Below are positions 12,699 through 24,223 of a stretch of DNA of 64,000 nucleotides, piece after piece. Position numbers and translations under genes: made by a program. This stretch comes from Odontesthes bonariensis (Eukaryota; Chordata; Actinopteri; Atheriniformes; Atherinopsidae). Position 1 is the stretch's first letter; each line of letters begins with the position of its first letter. The notes under the pieces were generated by a model. It was not told the DNA's origin and ran no database searches. It worked only from the letters and a program-made list of their open reading frames with translations. The stretch is from contig NC_134507.1 in NCBI RefSeq assembly GCF_027942865.1, positions 37,129,711 through 37,193,710 of the forward strand, written 5' to 3'.

Positions 12699-14550
12699 TT
12701 CCCAACATGAAAAGGCTGCAACGCACTCGCTGCGTCTGAACGGACAGAGAGAGCCTCTTCTGGTCCAAACTTCAAACTTTAAAAGCCACAGTTCAGAACT
12801 CATTTCCTCTGAAAGTTGTAATGTGTAACAATAACAAGAATCTGTGAGAGACTGTTTCTATTTGTATCTGGAAGCTTTGCTGGATGAACAGAAATGGTTT
12901 TATTACTGTAGGAAGAAGCATTTCTGACTTCTTCCCAGCAGAACGCTCGTATTACACAATGTATACAGATGCAGTTTGGAGTTCCAGTGAGATGACTGCT
13001 ATCTCCAGCTCTGACCACTAGGTGGCAGTAGTTCAATGTTACCTGAAGGTTTCTCAGCTCACATGGTCACATTTGAAGTGCTGTCTTTGATGGTCTTTGT
13101 ATTTTTTGGTCTGATGAGGTCCCCGTAAGGCTTGGGGTGCTTTAGTGAGACTGTGATGGTGGAGCAGGTAAAAATCGACTGCATGGATAAGAGCAGAGGT
13201 CCACAGATGTGATGGAGCAGAAACCTAAAGAGGTTGACAGGATTTAACATGAAATAAGTTCACCAGGATAGTGGCAAAGAGTTTGTTTTCTGCTTTTATT
13301 TCTTATTCATTTTGTCATAGTATACTAATTAAATAGTTTTTGCTTTAAATACCCACCGCTGTGCATCATGGGCGTGTGTGATGGCTGGAAAAAATCTTTT
13401 TGTCTTCAAAGTCTAAACAGTCTCACCATGACATTTAGAAACAATATTAATGATAAAATCTACTGTAAATACATCCATACAATGATAGAAGTTTTTTTCT
13501 GGATGACACCATTTTTGTCCTTTTTATTTGTATTTATCTTTATTTAGTCTGACTATTTGATGATTTTTAAGTTGATGCATTTTAATATTTTGTTGTCAGA
13601 TCATCTTCATTTTAATACATTTCTGTTTATTTCCCTTTGATTTATTTTAATTTCATTCCTTTTTCTGGTCATGATTTTTATTTCTTTGTTCTATCCCAGC
13701 ATCAGGTTTGTCAGATAGGGTGGTGAGGTAGGACGCGGATGCAGACTTTTCAAAAAGAAAACTTGATTTATTTTAATTTCATTCCTTTTTGTCGTCATGA
13801 TTTTTATTTCTTTGTTCTATCCCTGCATCAGGTTGTCTTTTATTTTCAGAAATTTTAGTCCATTATATTACATTTTATTCTTTTCTTTTCAATTTTCTTT
13901 TTATTTCATAAACTTTGAATAACTGTCTTTTTATATTCATAAATATTTAAAATTTTACATTATTTCATGTCATTCTTTCCTCCTCTTCGCCATATCTTTT
14001 TCAATGAGGACCCGCGTGACTTTTGACCCTCGTAAGGCACCGTCTTGCAGCAAAGATGGTGTATTTGTAGAAGGATGTCTTTATATTGACTGTTCCGCCT
14101 GGTTCAGACAAGCTTCCGTTCCTCGGATCGTGAAAATAACTCAGAGTGAGACCTCTTCATCACCTCCTTCAGAAACGCCTGATTCATGAAAACAACATCA
14201 TCGAGCTGCAGACACAGAGTCTTTAACGGATATTTAACGACATTGATCACCACGCAGCTCTTGGTCATTGAGTTGTATCACATCAAGGTAACTATCAAAC
14301 AGTTTGAACACCGACAGCAACCGATATCAACATTTAGCAGCTGGCAGTGACCTGGAAACCTGTCATTTAGCACGTTAGCCAGCTGGGGGCGCTGACACCG
14401 AGGCGTGGTGAACTCTCAGAGGAATCTGAAGGGATCGATGGTTAAACAGCAGAAGATTTAGAATCCGTTATTCCTAAATAATGATGTTTTATTTGTTGTT
14501 CCGTCACAATCCAGAAAACAGCAGGCATGAAGCAGGTTTTTAATTTTCAG
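12699..14550. other. 3' flank of the zinc-finger gene; AT-rich DNA
   Basis: No gene is recognised. The 3' untranslated region presumably starts here, but no convincing polyadenylation signal stands out. From about 13480 to 13990 the sequence is T-rich and contains a 70-bp direct repeat. Confidence 0.5.
13637..13832 (+). repeat. 70-bp direct repeat flanking a 56-bp insert
   Basis: 13637-13706 and 13763-13832 are nearly identical (starting TTGATTTATTTTAATTTC and ending GCATCAGG). The spacer contains a widespread fish motif, GACTTTTCAAAAAGAAAAC. This looks like a duplication attached to an old insertion. Confidence 0.75.
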
Positions 14551-14752
14551 GACCCGAAGATGAAGAACTTCCTGGAGACCAGGCTGCACGTTCCGGTGCA
14601 GCAGGTGGTGGACAGGTAATCAGCTCCAGGCGTCACATTTCCACAGCAACCTGCAGGCGGTGTGCTAAGTATGTTTGTGTGCCGCAGGATCGGGGAGGAG
14701 TTCAGTCTGAAGCACATCAAGCTGATCCTTAACGGGAGGACTCTGTGTGCAG
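14551..14752 (+). pseudogene. NUB1-like ubiquitin-like domain, two orphan exons
   Basis: Two 65-bp exons, 14551-14615 and 14688-14752, each have clean splice sites (TTTTCAG acceptor, CAG|GTAATC donor; GCCGCAG acceptor, CAG|GTCAGC donor). They join in phase 2 to read KNFLETRLHVPVQQVVDR then IGEEFSLKHIKLILNGRTL. This resembles the ubiquitin-like segment of NUB1 (the NEDD8 ultimate buster, which steers NEDD8 conjugates to the proteasome), where a KNLLETRLH-type motif is known. No other NUB1 exon is visible on either side before repeats take over. It could be a pseudogene fragment or two exons of a gene with very long introns. Confidence 0.5.
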
Positions 14753-15215
14753 GTCAGCGCAGATCAAAGTGTTTTCTTCACCTTAAAGGTGGCGAATTCT
14801 GAGCTCTGAGTGGGACCTTCCAGGCAGACTTTGGTCCAAACACCTTGGTTTAAACTCAGCGGCTCTCTGTCTCAGCCTGTTTTCACTCCTCTTTGTTAAC
14901 AGTCTGTTTTCAGTGAGGTCAGCAGCTGCTCCTCACCAACAGCTGAACATCTGCTGAGTGATTTATTGCAGTAAACACCAACATAATGAAGCTGTTCCTG
15001 CAGTCAGACCAGTCAGACCTTTACAAGAGCGTTTTACTGATATTTAGACTGATGTAACCCTGGTAACAAGGTAATTAGTTGAATTATCTAAAAGAAATAC
15101 AATATATTCATTTTTTGCAAAGAAGAGATGGAAATTAAGGGGGAATGAAAAGTCTGTTTATTAACACAGACTTATAACATGGTTAAGTAAGTTAAGTTGT
15201 GATCTTGTGTAAGAA

Positions 15216-15241
15216 ATATGTATGTATGTATGTATGTATGT
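15216..15241. repeat. (TATG)n microsatellite
   Basis: About six units of the tetranucleotide lie inside the candidate LTR, left of the MITE. Confidence 0.9.
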
Positions 15242-15331
15242 GAGCTTTGTGTGTACCCATTGAGTGGACTGAACGTACAATCTTGTGGATCATTCCTAGT
15301 AGCTGGGTGAGAAATGCACAGTACACCCTAA

Positions 15332-15983
15332 AGCCCTATTCGGACGGGACTAGTTCAATGGGGGGACGTATGGTAATGTTGGTTAACCAGACGACGCCAG
15401 GGAGAAGAAATGACCAATTTGGACGGGACAAGAAATCCCTGTACTATTCATCTAACATGGGAGGAGTTTTCTTGAATATAAAGCATTCTGCTCCAAAATT
15501 ATTGTATACAAACGCAGAAGACTTTTTTGTTTGTTTACCTGAATGATAAGTATTACCAAAACGTATTGTACAGTATAACGGAACAGACGATTTATTCATT
15601 TTTGACCTTAATGTAAAGTACTGTTCACCAAAAGTTTTGCTCAGGATACTTATTTTACCTGAATGTAAAGTATAGTTTAAAAAAAAGGATTGCACAACGA
15701 AACTTAAGTGTCATTTTCTATTTTACACCTAATTGTTTCTCTCTTTAAAAGGATGTGATGACATATTCCGTACTTATTACCGAAGGTCGCATTCGCACGG
15801 GATTAGTATTACCTATGGTAGACACTCCGGACCGTTTCACAGGAGGTAGAATTCTCGGCAAAGTTTACCGACATACTCCGTTATCTTTACTGACATGGCG
15901 CGTTCGGACGGGACTAGATTTCCCGGTTATTATTACTTTACCCCAGGTCCCCCCATTAAACTAGTCCCGTCCGAATAGGGCTT
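15332..15983. mobile_element. MITE with about 40-bp inverted termini, TAA target site
   Basis: The ends are inverted copies starting AGCCCTATTCGGACGGGAC, matching for about 40 bp with one or two differences, and flanked by TAA on both sides. The 3-bp TWA-type target suggests PIF/Harbinger. The motif TTCGGACGGGACTAG or close variants recurs inside at about 15417, 15788 and 15903, so the subterminal regions carry repeated probable transposase sites. No transposase is encoded. Confidence 0.8.
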
Positions 15984-16964
15984 TAAACTCCATTCTCTGT
16001 TAACTCGGTTTTAATTGGTTCAAAGTTTGGTCATCGAGTATCACCTGTACTAATTGGTTGGACATGAGAGAAGGAGGAAGAGAAGAGAGAGAAGGAGACG
16101 GAGAAGAAAAGAGAATCGGTTGAGTCAGCAACGAGAGGTTGAAGACAACTGAAATAACCAAGTAAAGTGAGCTGTGAAGCTAAGTCAGTCGCACCATTCA
16201 GCGCATGAAGGTGAGCCGGAGTTTGCGGACGTCAGTGAAGGACAGAAGGTGCTTCAACGAGACGGTTAGCAACCGTAACTGCCTGGCCATCTGTTACATG
16301 TGGGTGAGGACGACGCCGAAAGACCTTCTGCACAGCTGTGTTCCTGTTAGCCAATGAGGAATAACCAGCCGGGAAGTATTCAGTTGCAGCGCAGTGAATT
16401 GTTTCGGTTTGGAGCAACCGGGATTTGTTGCAAAGCACTGCGGAGAAAGATCAGGCCTGCAACGCTTTCAGCCACGTGGTAACTCTGAGTGAGTGAGTGA
16501 GTGAATGCGTGTGTGAGTGGGGCCCATGAATAACGTACTGATGTTGATATACTGTACATGGTAAAAGTTCATATAGTAAGTGTATATAAGGTTTCTTTTC
16601 TTTATTAATTTACCACAGAAAGAAGTGTTTTATTGGTGTTGACACTTAAAGTGGTTAAGATAAAAAGGGATTTTGTTCTTACTGGGAAGGGTTAACTTTT
16701 TGTTTATTAAAACTGAGTATTCTTATTATTTTCAAAGCAGTTGTCTGGAGTCATTTATTTTGAATATAGTTTGGTTGTAAAGGTAAATATTATTATATCT
16801 ACCTGTTACCAGAAGAACCCAAACCACCCCATCGGTCTTTATAAGTTGGGCAGACAGGTTATAGAGTGGTGGGGTGCTACACTGAGTTTTACCACCGGGC
16901 TGAACCATTAGTAACCTGTCACACGGGGAATTAATGACAGTATATGTGATACAGAGGTGAGAGC

Positions 16965-18738
16965 CCACCAGCCCCGCCAGGCCCCCGCCACCCATGGGCC
17001 GTGCGCTGGAACCGAGCCCGAGCACCACCAGAGGCCCTGCTCAATACCTGAGAGGGCCAGGCGCCCCAGATACCACTCAGTGATACCACCCCCCAAGACC
17101 TTGTGTGTGTGTGTGTGTGTGTCACATGAGTAATGATGTCTCAGGTGTAATTAAAACAAGGGCGGGGGGCTGCAGAGTGCAGCAAAGGGGACACCCGCCC
17201 TCCCCCGGAGAGGGCAGCCACATAATGGATGCAATAGGCACCCCTGTTTCCTGGGACCCGCCACAGAGCAGGAGGGCCCGATGTTCACCAGATCCGGGGC
17301 CCGCAGTGTACCCGAAGGCATCCACCCGCCCCACCCCAGACGGCCCCTACAAATAAAGAAAAGAGCAAAACAAAGCAAAAAACAAACAAACAACAAAACA
17401 AACAAACCACGCAGTCACTCCAGTCATAGCAGCCCGGGCCTGAGTCCCACCATCACTCAGTTCCACCCAAGCCGCCCCCAACAGGGGAGAAGCACCGCCG
17501 CACGCCACCCCACCCTAACAAATAAAAACCTGCAGACACATCAGAGATCCCAGAGCAACCAGTCCGACACCAGGACCCGCACCGACCCACCTTCACGGTG
17601 GCGTGCCCAGGGCAAGCCAGACCCCTCGGGCACAGGCAGGGCACCCCCCGGGGCGCAAGGCAGCGCCCAGACACCAGGACCAAGGCCCAGCGCTACAACC
17701 CATGCCAGAGCCAGCGGCCACCCCTCATGCCCCCCAAGAGACCACACCCCACACCGCAAGACAGCTCCACCCACAAGCCCCCCAAACTGCCAACCAGGCC
17801 AGACACACAGTCCCCCCCCAGCAATGATCAACCCGCCCCTCACGATCTGAGAGACCACTCGAAGGAAGAGCTCCATTCACAAGAAATTACATAACTGCTT
17901 TGAAGACATTTTAAATGTTTTAACCCTCATTTAGTCTTTTAAGATGTCATACCTGTTGTTTTTAACCATACTCATGACACTCACTCTCTCAACTATTAAT
18001 GTGAGAAGTGTAAAGTCGAAAGTTAGAGCCCAGAGTGTTTTATCCTTTCTTAGTTCTTTTAAGTCAGATGTTCTTTTAATACAGGAATGCGGCCTACCGT
18101 TTTTAAAGCACTACAGACAGTGGGAGGAGATGTGGCCACAGACATCATTGTGGAGTGGATCCAACCAAAACAAAAATGATGGAGTGGCCATTTTAATCAA
18201 AAACCCTCAGGTTCTGGTGAAGGGCAGCACTGTGGTGAGACGGACGGGCACTTTTAGCACATTTGACTTTTATGGGACAAGATTTTAACCTCTTAAATAT
18301 TTATGGCTTTAACGAAACAAATGACCGGTATGACCTTTTAGAAGACCTGCAGTCCCACATGCTAGGTAGGGCACCACTAGTTTTAGGGGGTGATTTTAAC
18401 TGTATTTTAAGCAGGAGTGACAGAAAAAGAGCAGGGGAATTTTTTAAAGTTGACAAAACATCGGTTTTATTACAGGGCATATGCAAGGATTTTAAACTTC
18501 AGGACTGTTTTAAAACCATGCATCCCAGAGAGGAGGGCTTCACCTGGTTCAGTGGTGATGGCACCAAAGCCTCTCGTATAGATTACCTTTTTACACGGGA
18601 CTGCCCACCAACCGATGCTAGATTGACCCCCGTTTTCTTTTCTGATCACCTGATGCTTTCCTGCACCCTATCACTCTCTTCGGGTGTGACTTCCGGAAGT
18701 GGTCTGTGGAAACTAAACTGCTCCCTTTTAAAAGAAGG
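16965..18738 (+). mobile_element. L1/Tx1-like LINE, 5' part
   Basis: A GC-rich, C- and P-codon-rich leader (16965-17900, with a short (TG)n tract at 17102-17122) precedes an apurinic-like endonuclease. The element is cut at about 18738, where a different LINE begins in the opposite orientation. GC-rich proline-coding leaders of this kind are common in fish L1/Tx1-type elements. Confidence 0.65.
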
Positions 18739-18760
18739 CAAGGCATCTTTATTTATATAG
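17944..18760 (+). pseudogene. L1/Tx1-like endonuclease domain, frame-shifted
   Basis: The first frame (17944-18288) reads LSTINVRSVKSKVRAQSVL and ends near the GVAILIKN block; the second frame (18263-18760) carries on with NLLNIYGFN, LGGDFNCILSRSDRK (the GDFN catalytic motif), then TKASRIDYLF and FSDHLMLSC (the terminal SDH motif). These are the ordered APE-type endonuclease motifs of L1-clade ORF2 proteins. A frame change at about 18270-18285 and loss of the whole RT make it defective. Confidence 0.8.
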
Positions 18761-18919
18761 CGCATTTCATACCACAGGCAACTCAATGTGCTTTACATAA
18801 AGACAAGGCATTTAAAAGAACAGCATAAAGCAGCAATTTAAAGAGAAAAAAAAATAGAATAAAAATTTAAAACACAGTTAAAAGCAATCAAAGAAGAGGG
18901 GAAAAAGAAAAATATAAAC

Positions 18920-19680
18920 TCAACCATAAGCACACTGAAAGAGAAATGTTTTTAACCTGGATTTAAAAGTGCTTACAGTTGTGGCTGATTTCAGTTCTGC
19001 TGGTAGTTTGTTCCAGTTGTGTGCAGCATAACAGCTAAAAGCTGCTTCACCGTGTCCAGTTTGAACTCTGGGCTCCACTATCTGACCTGAGTCAGCAGAT
19101 CTCAGAGCTCTACTGGGTTTATACTCTACTAGCATGTCATTCATGTATTCTGGACCTAAACCATTCCATGATTTGTAGACGAGTAGCAGAACTTTAAAAT
19201 CTATTCTGTATCTGACCGGGAGCCAATGTAAAGACTTGAGAACTGGAGTGATCTGATCTCTTAGTTCTGGTTAAAACTCGGGCTGCAGCGTTCTGAATGA
19301 GCTGCAGCTGTTGGAGACTCTTTTGGGGAGTCCAGTCAGAAGACCGTTACAGTAGTCAAGTCTGCTGGAGATGAAAGCATGAATCAGCTTCTCCTGATCT
19401 GTTTGGGACATGAAACCCTTCATTCTGGATATGTTCTTAAGTTGATAAAAGGCTGATTTGGTGACTGATTTGATATGATATTTGAAGGTCAGGTCTGAGT
19501 CTATCAGCATGCCGAGGTTCCGGACTTGGTCTTTAGTTTCTAGAGACAGTGACTCAAGATGTTTACTGACAGCAAACCTCTTCTCTTTGTTGCCAAACAC
19601 AATGACCTCAGTTTTTTCTTGATTTAACTGAAGGAAATTTTGGTTCATCCACTTTTTGACTTGCTCTAAGCAGTCGCACA
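18920..19680 (-). pseudogene. L2-type LINE, RT C-terminal part
   Basis: Reading from 19680 down, the frame gives CLEQVKKWMNQNFLQLN, TEVIVFGNKEKRF, VRNLGMLIDSDLTFKYHIK and YCNGLLTGLPK, then after a frame change GEAAFSCYAAHNWNKLP and LFQCAYG at the C-terminus. These are the thumb and connection blocks of L2-type RTs. Confidence 0.8.
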
Positions 19681-19779
19681 GTGGCCCTCATTTATCAAGC
19701 CGTCGTAGAAAGCATCGTAGATATGAGCGGAGAACTCGTCGTACGCAGAGGCTCAAGTGAGATTCACAGAACATGCGAC

Positions 19780-20621
19780 ATGGATAGACGAAAGGCGGCA
19801 AAGAAACGCAACTACAACGAGGCCGAACTTGACACTCTCACAGCCAAGGTGGAGAAACACCGCCTGGTGCTGTTTGGAAGTATGAAAGCTGGCATAAAGA
19901 GCACCCAAAAAATGCGCACTTGGAAGGAGATCGCCGCGGCTGTCAACAGCGTTGGCGATGTAAATCGCAGACCGGACGAGGTATGTATTTTCCCCTACTG
20001 TGATGGTCATAAATGAAATCTAAAATTGAACGATGTTTTTACTTTTTCTCCAATAAGATCAGGAAGAAGTGGTCCGATATGAAATTGGCCACAAAAAAGA
20101 AGGTCGCAGCTCTCCGACGCAGCATGTCACAAACAGGGAGAGGGGGGGCGATCCAGGTTTGGATTTGAGTGCCTTGGAGGAGAGGGTGGCTGGCCTGATC
20201 GGAGCTACGTCCTCATCGGGCGTGCCAGGGAAACTTGACACCGATGCGCCCATGCTAGAGCCCGAGAATGGTAAGAATGACTGCACACCCAAGACGTTTA
20301 AATAAAACAGTTGCTTTAATATTCAACACAAATGAGGTTCCTAATCAAACTAATATTTTTCATTCACAGATGAATCCGAAGTGGCATCCGGGCAACCTGA
20401 CCCGCGCGACGAATACGCGGCCCCGTCAACATCCGAAGCCTCTGCCTGCCTCTGCCCCCCGGTCTGCAGCGTCACACCGGCCAGCCGTGTTAACCACAGA
20501 GGTCCTAGAAAGACAAACAGAGATCGTGAAGTGGATGATGGCTTTAACACACACCATGCAATCTATCGACAGTACATTGAAAGACATAAATGAAACACTG
20601 AAGTCACAGAATAAATGCTGA
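19780..20621 (+). pseudogene. Harbinger Myb/SANT-like DNA-binding protein
   Basis: The start ATG at 19780 opens KKRNYNEAELDTLTAKVEKH, followed by MRTWKEIAAAVNSVG, a Myb/SANT-like trihelix as found in Harbinger accessory proteins that help load the transposase. The exon ends at GACGAG|GTATGT (19981). A second exon at about 20058-20270 reads IRKKWSDMKLATKKKV and contains a 7-G run, after which the sensible frame switches (DLSALEERVAGL). A third exon starts near 20371 and ends with RQTEIVKWMMALTHTM and a stop at 20621. At least two frame changes make it non-functional. Confidence 0.75.
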
Positions 20622-20677
20622 AAGAAATCGTTGTTCTCCTTTCTTTTTTCCTTGAATAACAGAATGCTTACCAAAAG

Positions 20678-20985
20678 TCAGAATCGCTGAATAAGTTCCT
20701 CTCTCCTCCTGAGCGCTCTTGGCTGTGCAGGCTGGTGGAAGGGATCTCTGGGTACGGGGTCCTCTGGATGTACATCTCCATTTTTTTGGGCAATGTTATG
20801 GAGAACCCCGCATGCAATAATAATATTGCATACCTTTTCGGGCATATAGGGTTCCCCCCGCAGCCGAGAGACAGATCCAGCTTTAGGAGCCCTATACACC
20901 TCTCCACAGTGGCACGCGAATGCGCAGTGGTAAAGCGTCTCTCCTGTGCGGTGTGAGGGTGCGCGGTTGAATAATGAGCCATCAC
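20678..20985 (-). pseudogene. Harbinger transposase, C-terminal remnant
   Basis: The minus strand reads RRFTTAHSRATVERCIGLLK and then, in a second frame, PEKVCNIIIACGVLHNIAQK. These are the last conserved blocks of HARBI1-type DDE transposases (the final catalytic Glu lies in the TVER motif). The upstream two thirds of the transposase are missing. Confidence 0.75.
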
Positions 20986-21351
20986 TCTTCCAATTACGGA
21001 GGTGTACTTGTTTAATTTTTTAGTTTATTTAATTTGCGTTTATGTTTATATTTATGTTGAAGTCAAATAAAACATGGGCCTTCTTTGAAGTGATAAGTCT
21101 GTAATTTTAACCTAGGGATTTGTTGCGACTCATGAGGCACGCACTAGTGACGCTGCTGTTTAGGTATGCTATTGCAGTCACTGCAAGTCAAAATGGAAAA
21201 GTGCGTACACGGCCTCAGACCTGTCGTGGCGATTTCATCTTTCCTGCGCTCACGATGGATTTGATAAATGCCAACCTTTGCGCAGAAAAGAACGTAAGCA
21301 CGACCTACGCACGTTTTTCGTCTTACGCAAGTTGGATAAATGAGGGCCAGT

Positions 21352-22006
21352 GACTCTAGGTTTCCAACCTGTTCAGCAGTATACTGTGATCCACAGTGTC
21401 AAATTCAGCACTGAGATCCAACAATACCAGAACTGACACCTTGCCTGAGTCAGTGTTCAACCTTATGTCATTTAACACTTTAATAAGAGCCGTTTCTGTA
21501 CTGTGGTGAGGTCGGAAACCTGACTGAAATTTGTCAAGGAGTCCACTGGAGTTTAAGAAGTTACTGAGTTGATTAAAAACCACTTTCTCAACAATCTTGG
21601 CTATAAAAGGAAGATTTGAGATGGGTCTGTAGTTGGTTGAAATGGAAGCATCCAATGTTGTCTTTTTTAGGAGTGGCTTGATGGCAGCTACTTTTAAGGG
21701 TTTAGGAAACGTGCCTGATTGAAGTGAGCAGTTTATTATTTGCTGCAAATCTGTTTGGACAGAGCTTACAATAGTTTTAAAGAAGTCAGATGGCATTGTG
21801 TCAAGACAGGATGTTGATGGTTTAAGATGCTGGACTGTTTCTTCTATGTTTTTTTGGTCAACTGTATTGAATTCTGACATCATAGTTGATTGATTCCTAG
21901 GTGGTTTTAAGGATTGCATCATTTTATTATTTTGCTGATTTATGTTGATATTTAGACTTATAGATTTGATTTTTTCATTGAAAAAAACAAGCAAAAAACA
22001 TTGCAT
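21352..22006 (-). pseudogene. L2-type LINE, RT N-terminal part
   Basis: The frame reads TNYRPISNLPFIAKIVEKVV, FQSGFRPHHSTETALIKVLN and VLVLLDLSAEFDTVDHSIL, the first RT blocks including the catalytic Asp region. It stops at the Harbinger insertion. About 100 codons that should follow, with the GVPQGS and YADD blocks, are absent from both sides of the insert. Confidence 0.85.
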
Positions 22007-22814
22007 TTTTCTGTGGAACAGACAGGCGGACAGAGTACACAGTTTCCTTACTTGAGTAAAATTACAGATACCCCTTGATAAATTTTACTCAAGTACAAGT
22101 AAAAGTACTACAGTCAGATGTTTGAAGATGCATCATGTTGCTTTATTTAACATTTCTCACTTGCAAGGCAATAGCACAATGGCAACACTGGCAAACCTCT
22201 GCTAGAGTTTTAATGGATTTTTGCATCCACATTTGAACCAGATTGTTAAACACATACTATACTCAAGAACATAAAAACAAATGCTCAGCTTACATAAATA
22301 TGTAATTTCAGAAAATTATCAGAAAATTCAGCTAACAATTGTATGTATGTGTTTTTTCATCAAGCAAATCAATGAACCTAAACCAGAAAAGAAGGCAATG
22401 TAGCAGTGTTCTGAGTTGACACACCTCTGAACCTGACCGTGTTATACACGCAGCATAGCAACCCACTCGTGTTGTTTTCTGTCAGTGAGTTCAGATTGGC
22501 AGGCAGCTAGCCACCATAACACCGTAACTCCAGCGCAGTAAACAAAACTCGAACCCTATCTTAACATTGGTGCATGGTAAAACAAAGGCAGAGTGCAGTA
22601 ACCATGGCCGTAACTCCGCTGTAACTTAATTCCAGCGTTCTAAAGTGCAGCGGAACAAAGCTAAAATACCGTAACTGATGTTACGGGCTTCTGTCTTGCA
22701 GCAGGTGTTACACGATTAGCTTGTCTCGGCTTATGCTCACTATTGTCAGGCCAAAGTTAGCCATCTGAATGGCTAGCTACAGGTGGCAAATTGGCGGGTG
22801 CATGTGGCTTTGAC

Positions 22815-23883
22815 TAGGGCTGTCGCGGTGAGGGAATTCCCACCGCGGTGACTCATAGCCGCTCAACAGCGCGGTATGCGGTGATATCGCATTTTTTTTC
22901 ATTAGGCTACTTTCCACGACATGCAATGTTAGATGAAAATCGAGCGCATAATCCGGCTTTTTTCCCAGCGATTCTGACATTTCACTTTGCTTTGCCTGTC
23001 ATTTACTCGCTCACAGACCAACATAGCGGAGATCAAGCAGCGCATACCCCAGTTCTGCAACATTGTTGCCAGTGCCACATGGCAAATATCAACATTGTTG
23101 CAGACCTGGACACGTTTCGTTTAGTAATGACGGAGAAAAACGAAGCAGATCAGGGCAGCAGTTGAGCTCACGTGTCCGGGATACAGTTTTTTTTAAACAG
23201 ACTGCCGCCGACCAACCAACCCCGGCACATTTTTTAAACTTTTTTTTTTTTTTTTTTTTTTAATAGTTTCACCTACACAGTTTTGTTGAAATGATCAGGT
23301 ATTTCCCAACAGCAAATGTGCACACCAAGCTGTGGTTCTGTGGAAGCTAGTTTATTGTTGATATTAGACGGTCGCATTTACAACGTTAAACATGGATAAT
23401 AAGGGAAGATTCAAAGCCATAAAGTGTCCGGACTAGGCAGAGGAGTAAAGCCGAGATAAAGGTAGGCCACTGCATTTTATTTTAACTTCTATTGCTACGA
23501 CACTGAGTAGGCATATTCTTGTAATATCAGCTGCCGAGGGAGAATGAGACCACAACGAGTAGCATGCAGACGTGTGTGCGTGTGCGGTGCCTATATGCAA
23601 AGATGACGACAGAAACGCGGCACCTAGCTGTGTTAATGTGTTTCTCCTGCCTTGAGGGGAATATACAATGTATCATTATTACTGTGCTGGCTTTAAAAAG
23701 TATCAGTTCTGTCAGTCGCTTTGTATCTACTGTGCAGTCTTAAAAACTCGTTCAGTTTCTCGAGTTGTTCTGCGCGTGCAAGCTTGCGTGCGGTGGGCGG
23801 TGGTGGCGGTGGCCTGGACACGCACCGCGGAGGTCCTCTCAGCACCGCGGTGATTGCATTTTGCGGTTATCGCGACAGCCCTA
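22815..23883. mobile_element. Non-autonomous hAT nested in another hAT
   Basis: Termini TAGGGCTGTCGCGGTGA and, inverted, TAGGGCTGTCGCGATAA lie within the perfect 8-bp duplication GCTTTGAC (22807-22814, 23884-23891). ACCGCGG motifs recur near both ends. A T-homopolymer of about 24 bases lies at 23239-23262. No transposase motif is recognised. Confidence 0.92.
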
Positions 23884-23995
23884 GCTTTGACTACTCAAAC
23901 GTAACCGAGAATGTAAAACGCTGCATTATCGTAGATAGCCAATCATTTAGTGCAGTTTTCTGTAGCTGGAATCTAGCTTAGAAATGTAAGGAAGT

Positions 23996-24223
23996 TTATT
24001 TCAATGTATGTACCTTGACATGCTTCCGCAAGTTGGAGGATGAATTTTTGTAGGCGGTGATGAAGTTCTCTTTTGGTAAACAGAGCAAACACTTGAAGCG
24101 AAAACTATCATTAACTTGTTCAGAAAATTGAAATAGTCTGGCGAGGTGGGGCCACGAGTTGGCACATTCCTGGGATGGACCTGCTGCGTCTTCTTCCATT
24201 GTTTTGTCCAGGGTTTCTCTCAT
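23996..24223 (-). pseudogene. hAT transposase N-terminal BED-finger exon
   Basis: The frame reads SWPHLARLFQFSEQVNDSF and FKCLLCLPKENFITAYKNSS, then NLRKHVKVH: a BED-type zinc finger with C-x2-C and H-x3-H ligands. BED fingers bind transposon ends. A donor-like site follows (CTCAAG|GTACAT); the catalytic exons were lost. Confidence 0.8.

Larger units (their letters stand above)
15053..16881. mobile_element. Candidate solo LTR
   Basis: The segment starts TGTAACCC and ends GTGCTACA, giving the TG...CA termini of a long terminal repeat, and is flanked by the 4-bp direct repeat CTGA (15049-15052 and 16882-16885). It has a TATATAAGG motif near 16583. A 652-bp MITE lies inside it. No second LTR or internal gag-pol sequence was seen. 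A 4-bp flank can arise by chance, so this is tentative. Confidence 0.45.
19683..21348. mobile_element. PIF/Harbinger transposon, internally deleted
   Basis: The termini are inverted copies of GGCCCTCATTTATC, and the 3-bp target AGT is duplicated at 19680-19682 and 21349-21351. Inside are a spliced Myb/SANT-like gene on the plus strand and a truncated transposase on the minus strand, arranged convergently as is usual for fish Harbingers. It sits exactly at a deletion point in the host LINE's RT. Confidence 0.9.

Noticed and set aside
16732-17405. Several overlapping ORFs on the minus strand in the GC-rich leader
   Set aside because: GC-rich DNA has few stops; the plus-strand L1/Tx1-like context explains the sequence and no domain is seen.
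17281-17894. Proline-rich plus ORFs as a host gene
   Set aside because: They precede an L1/Tx1-like endonuclease in the same orientation and look like the element's leader or ORF1 remnant.
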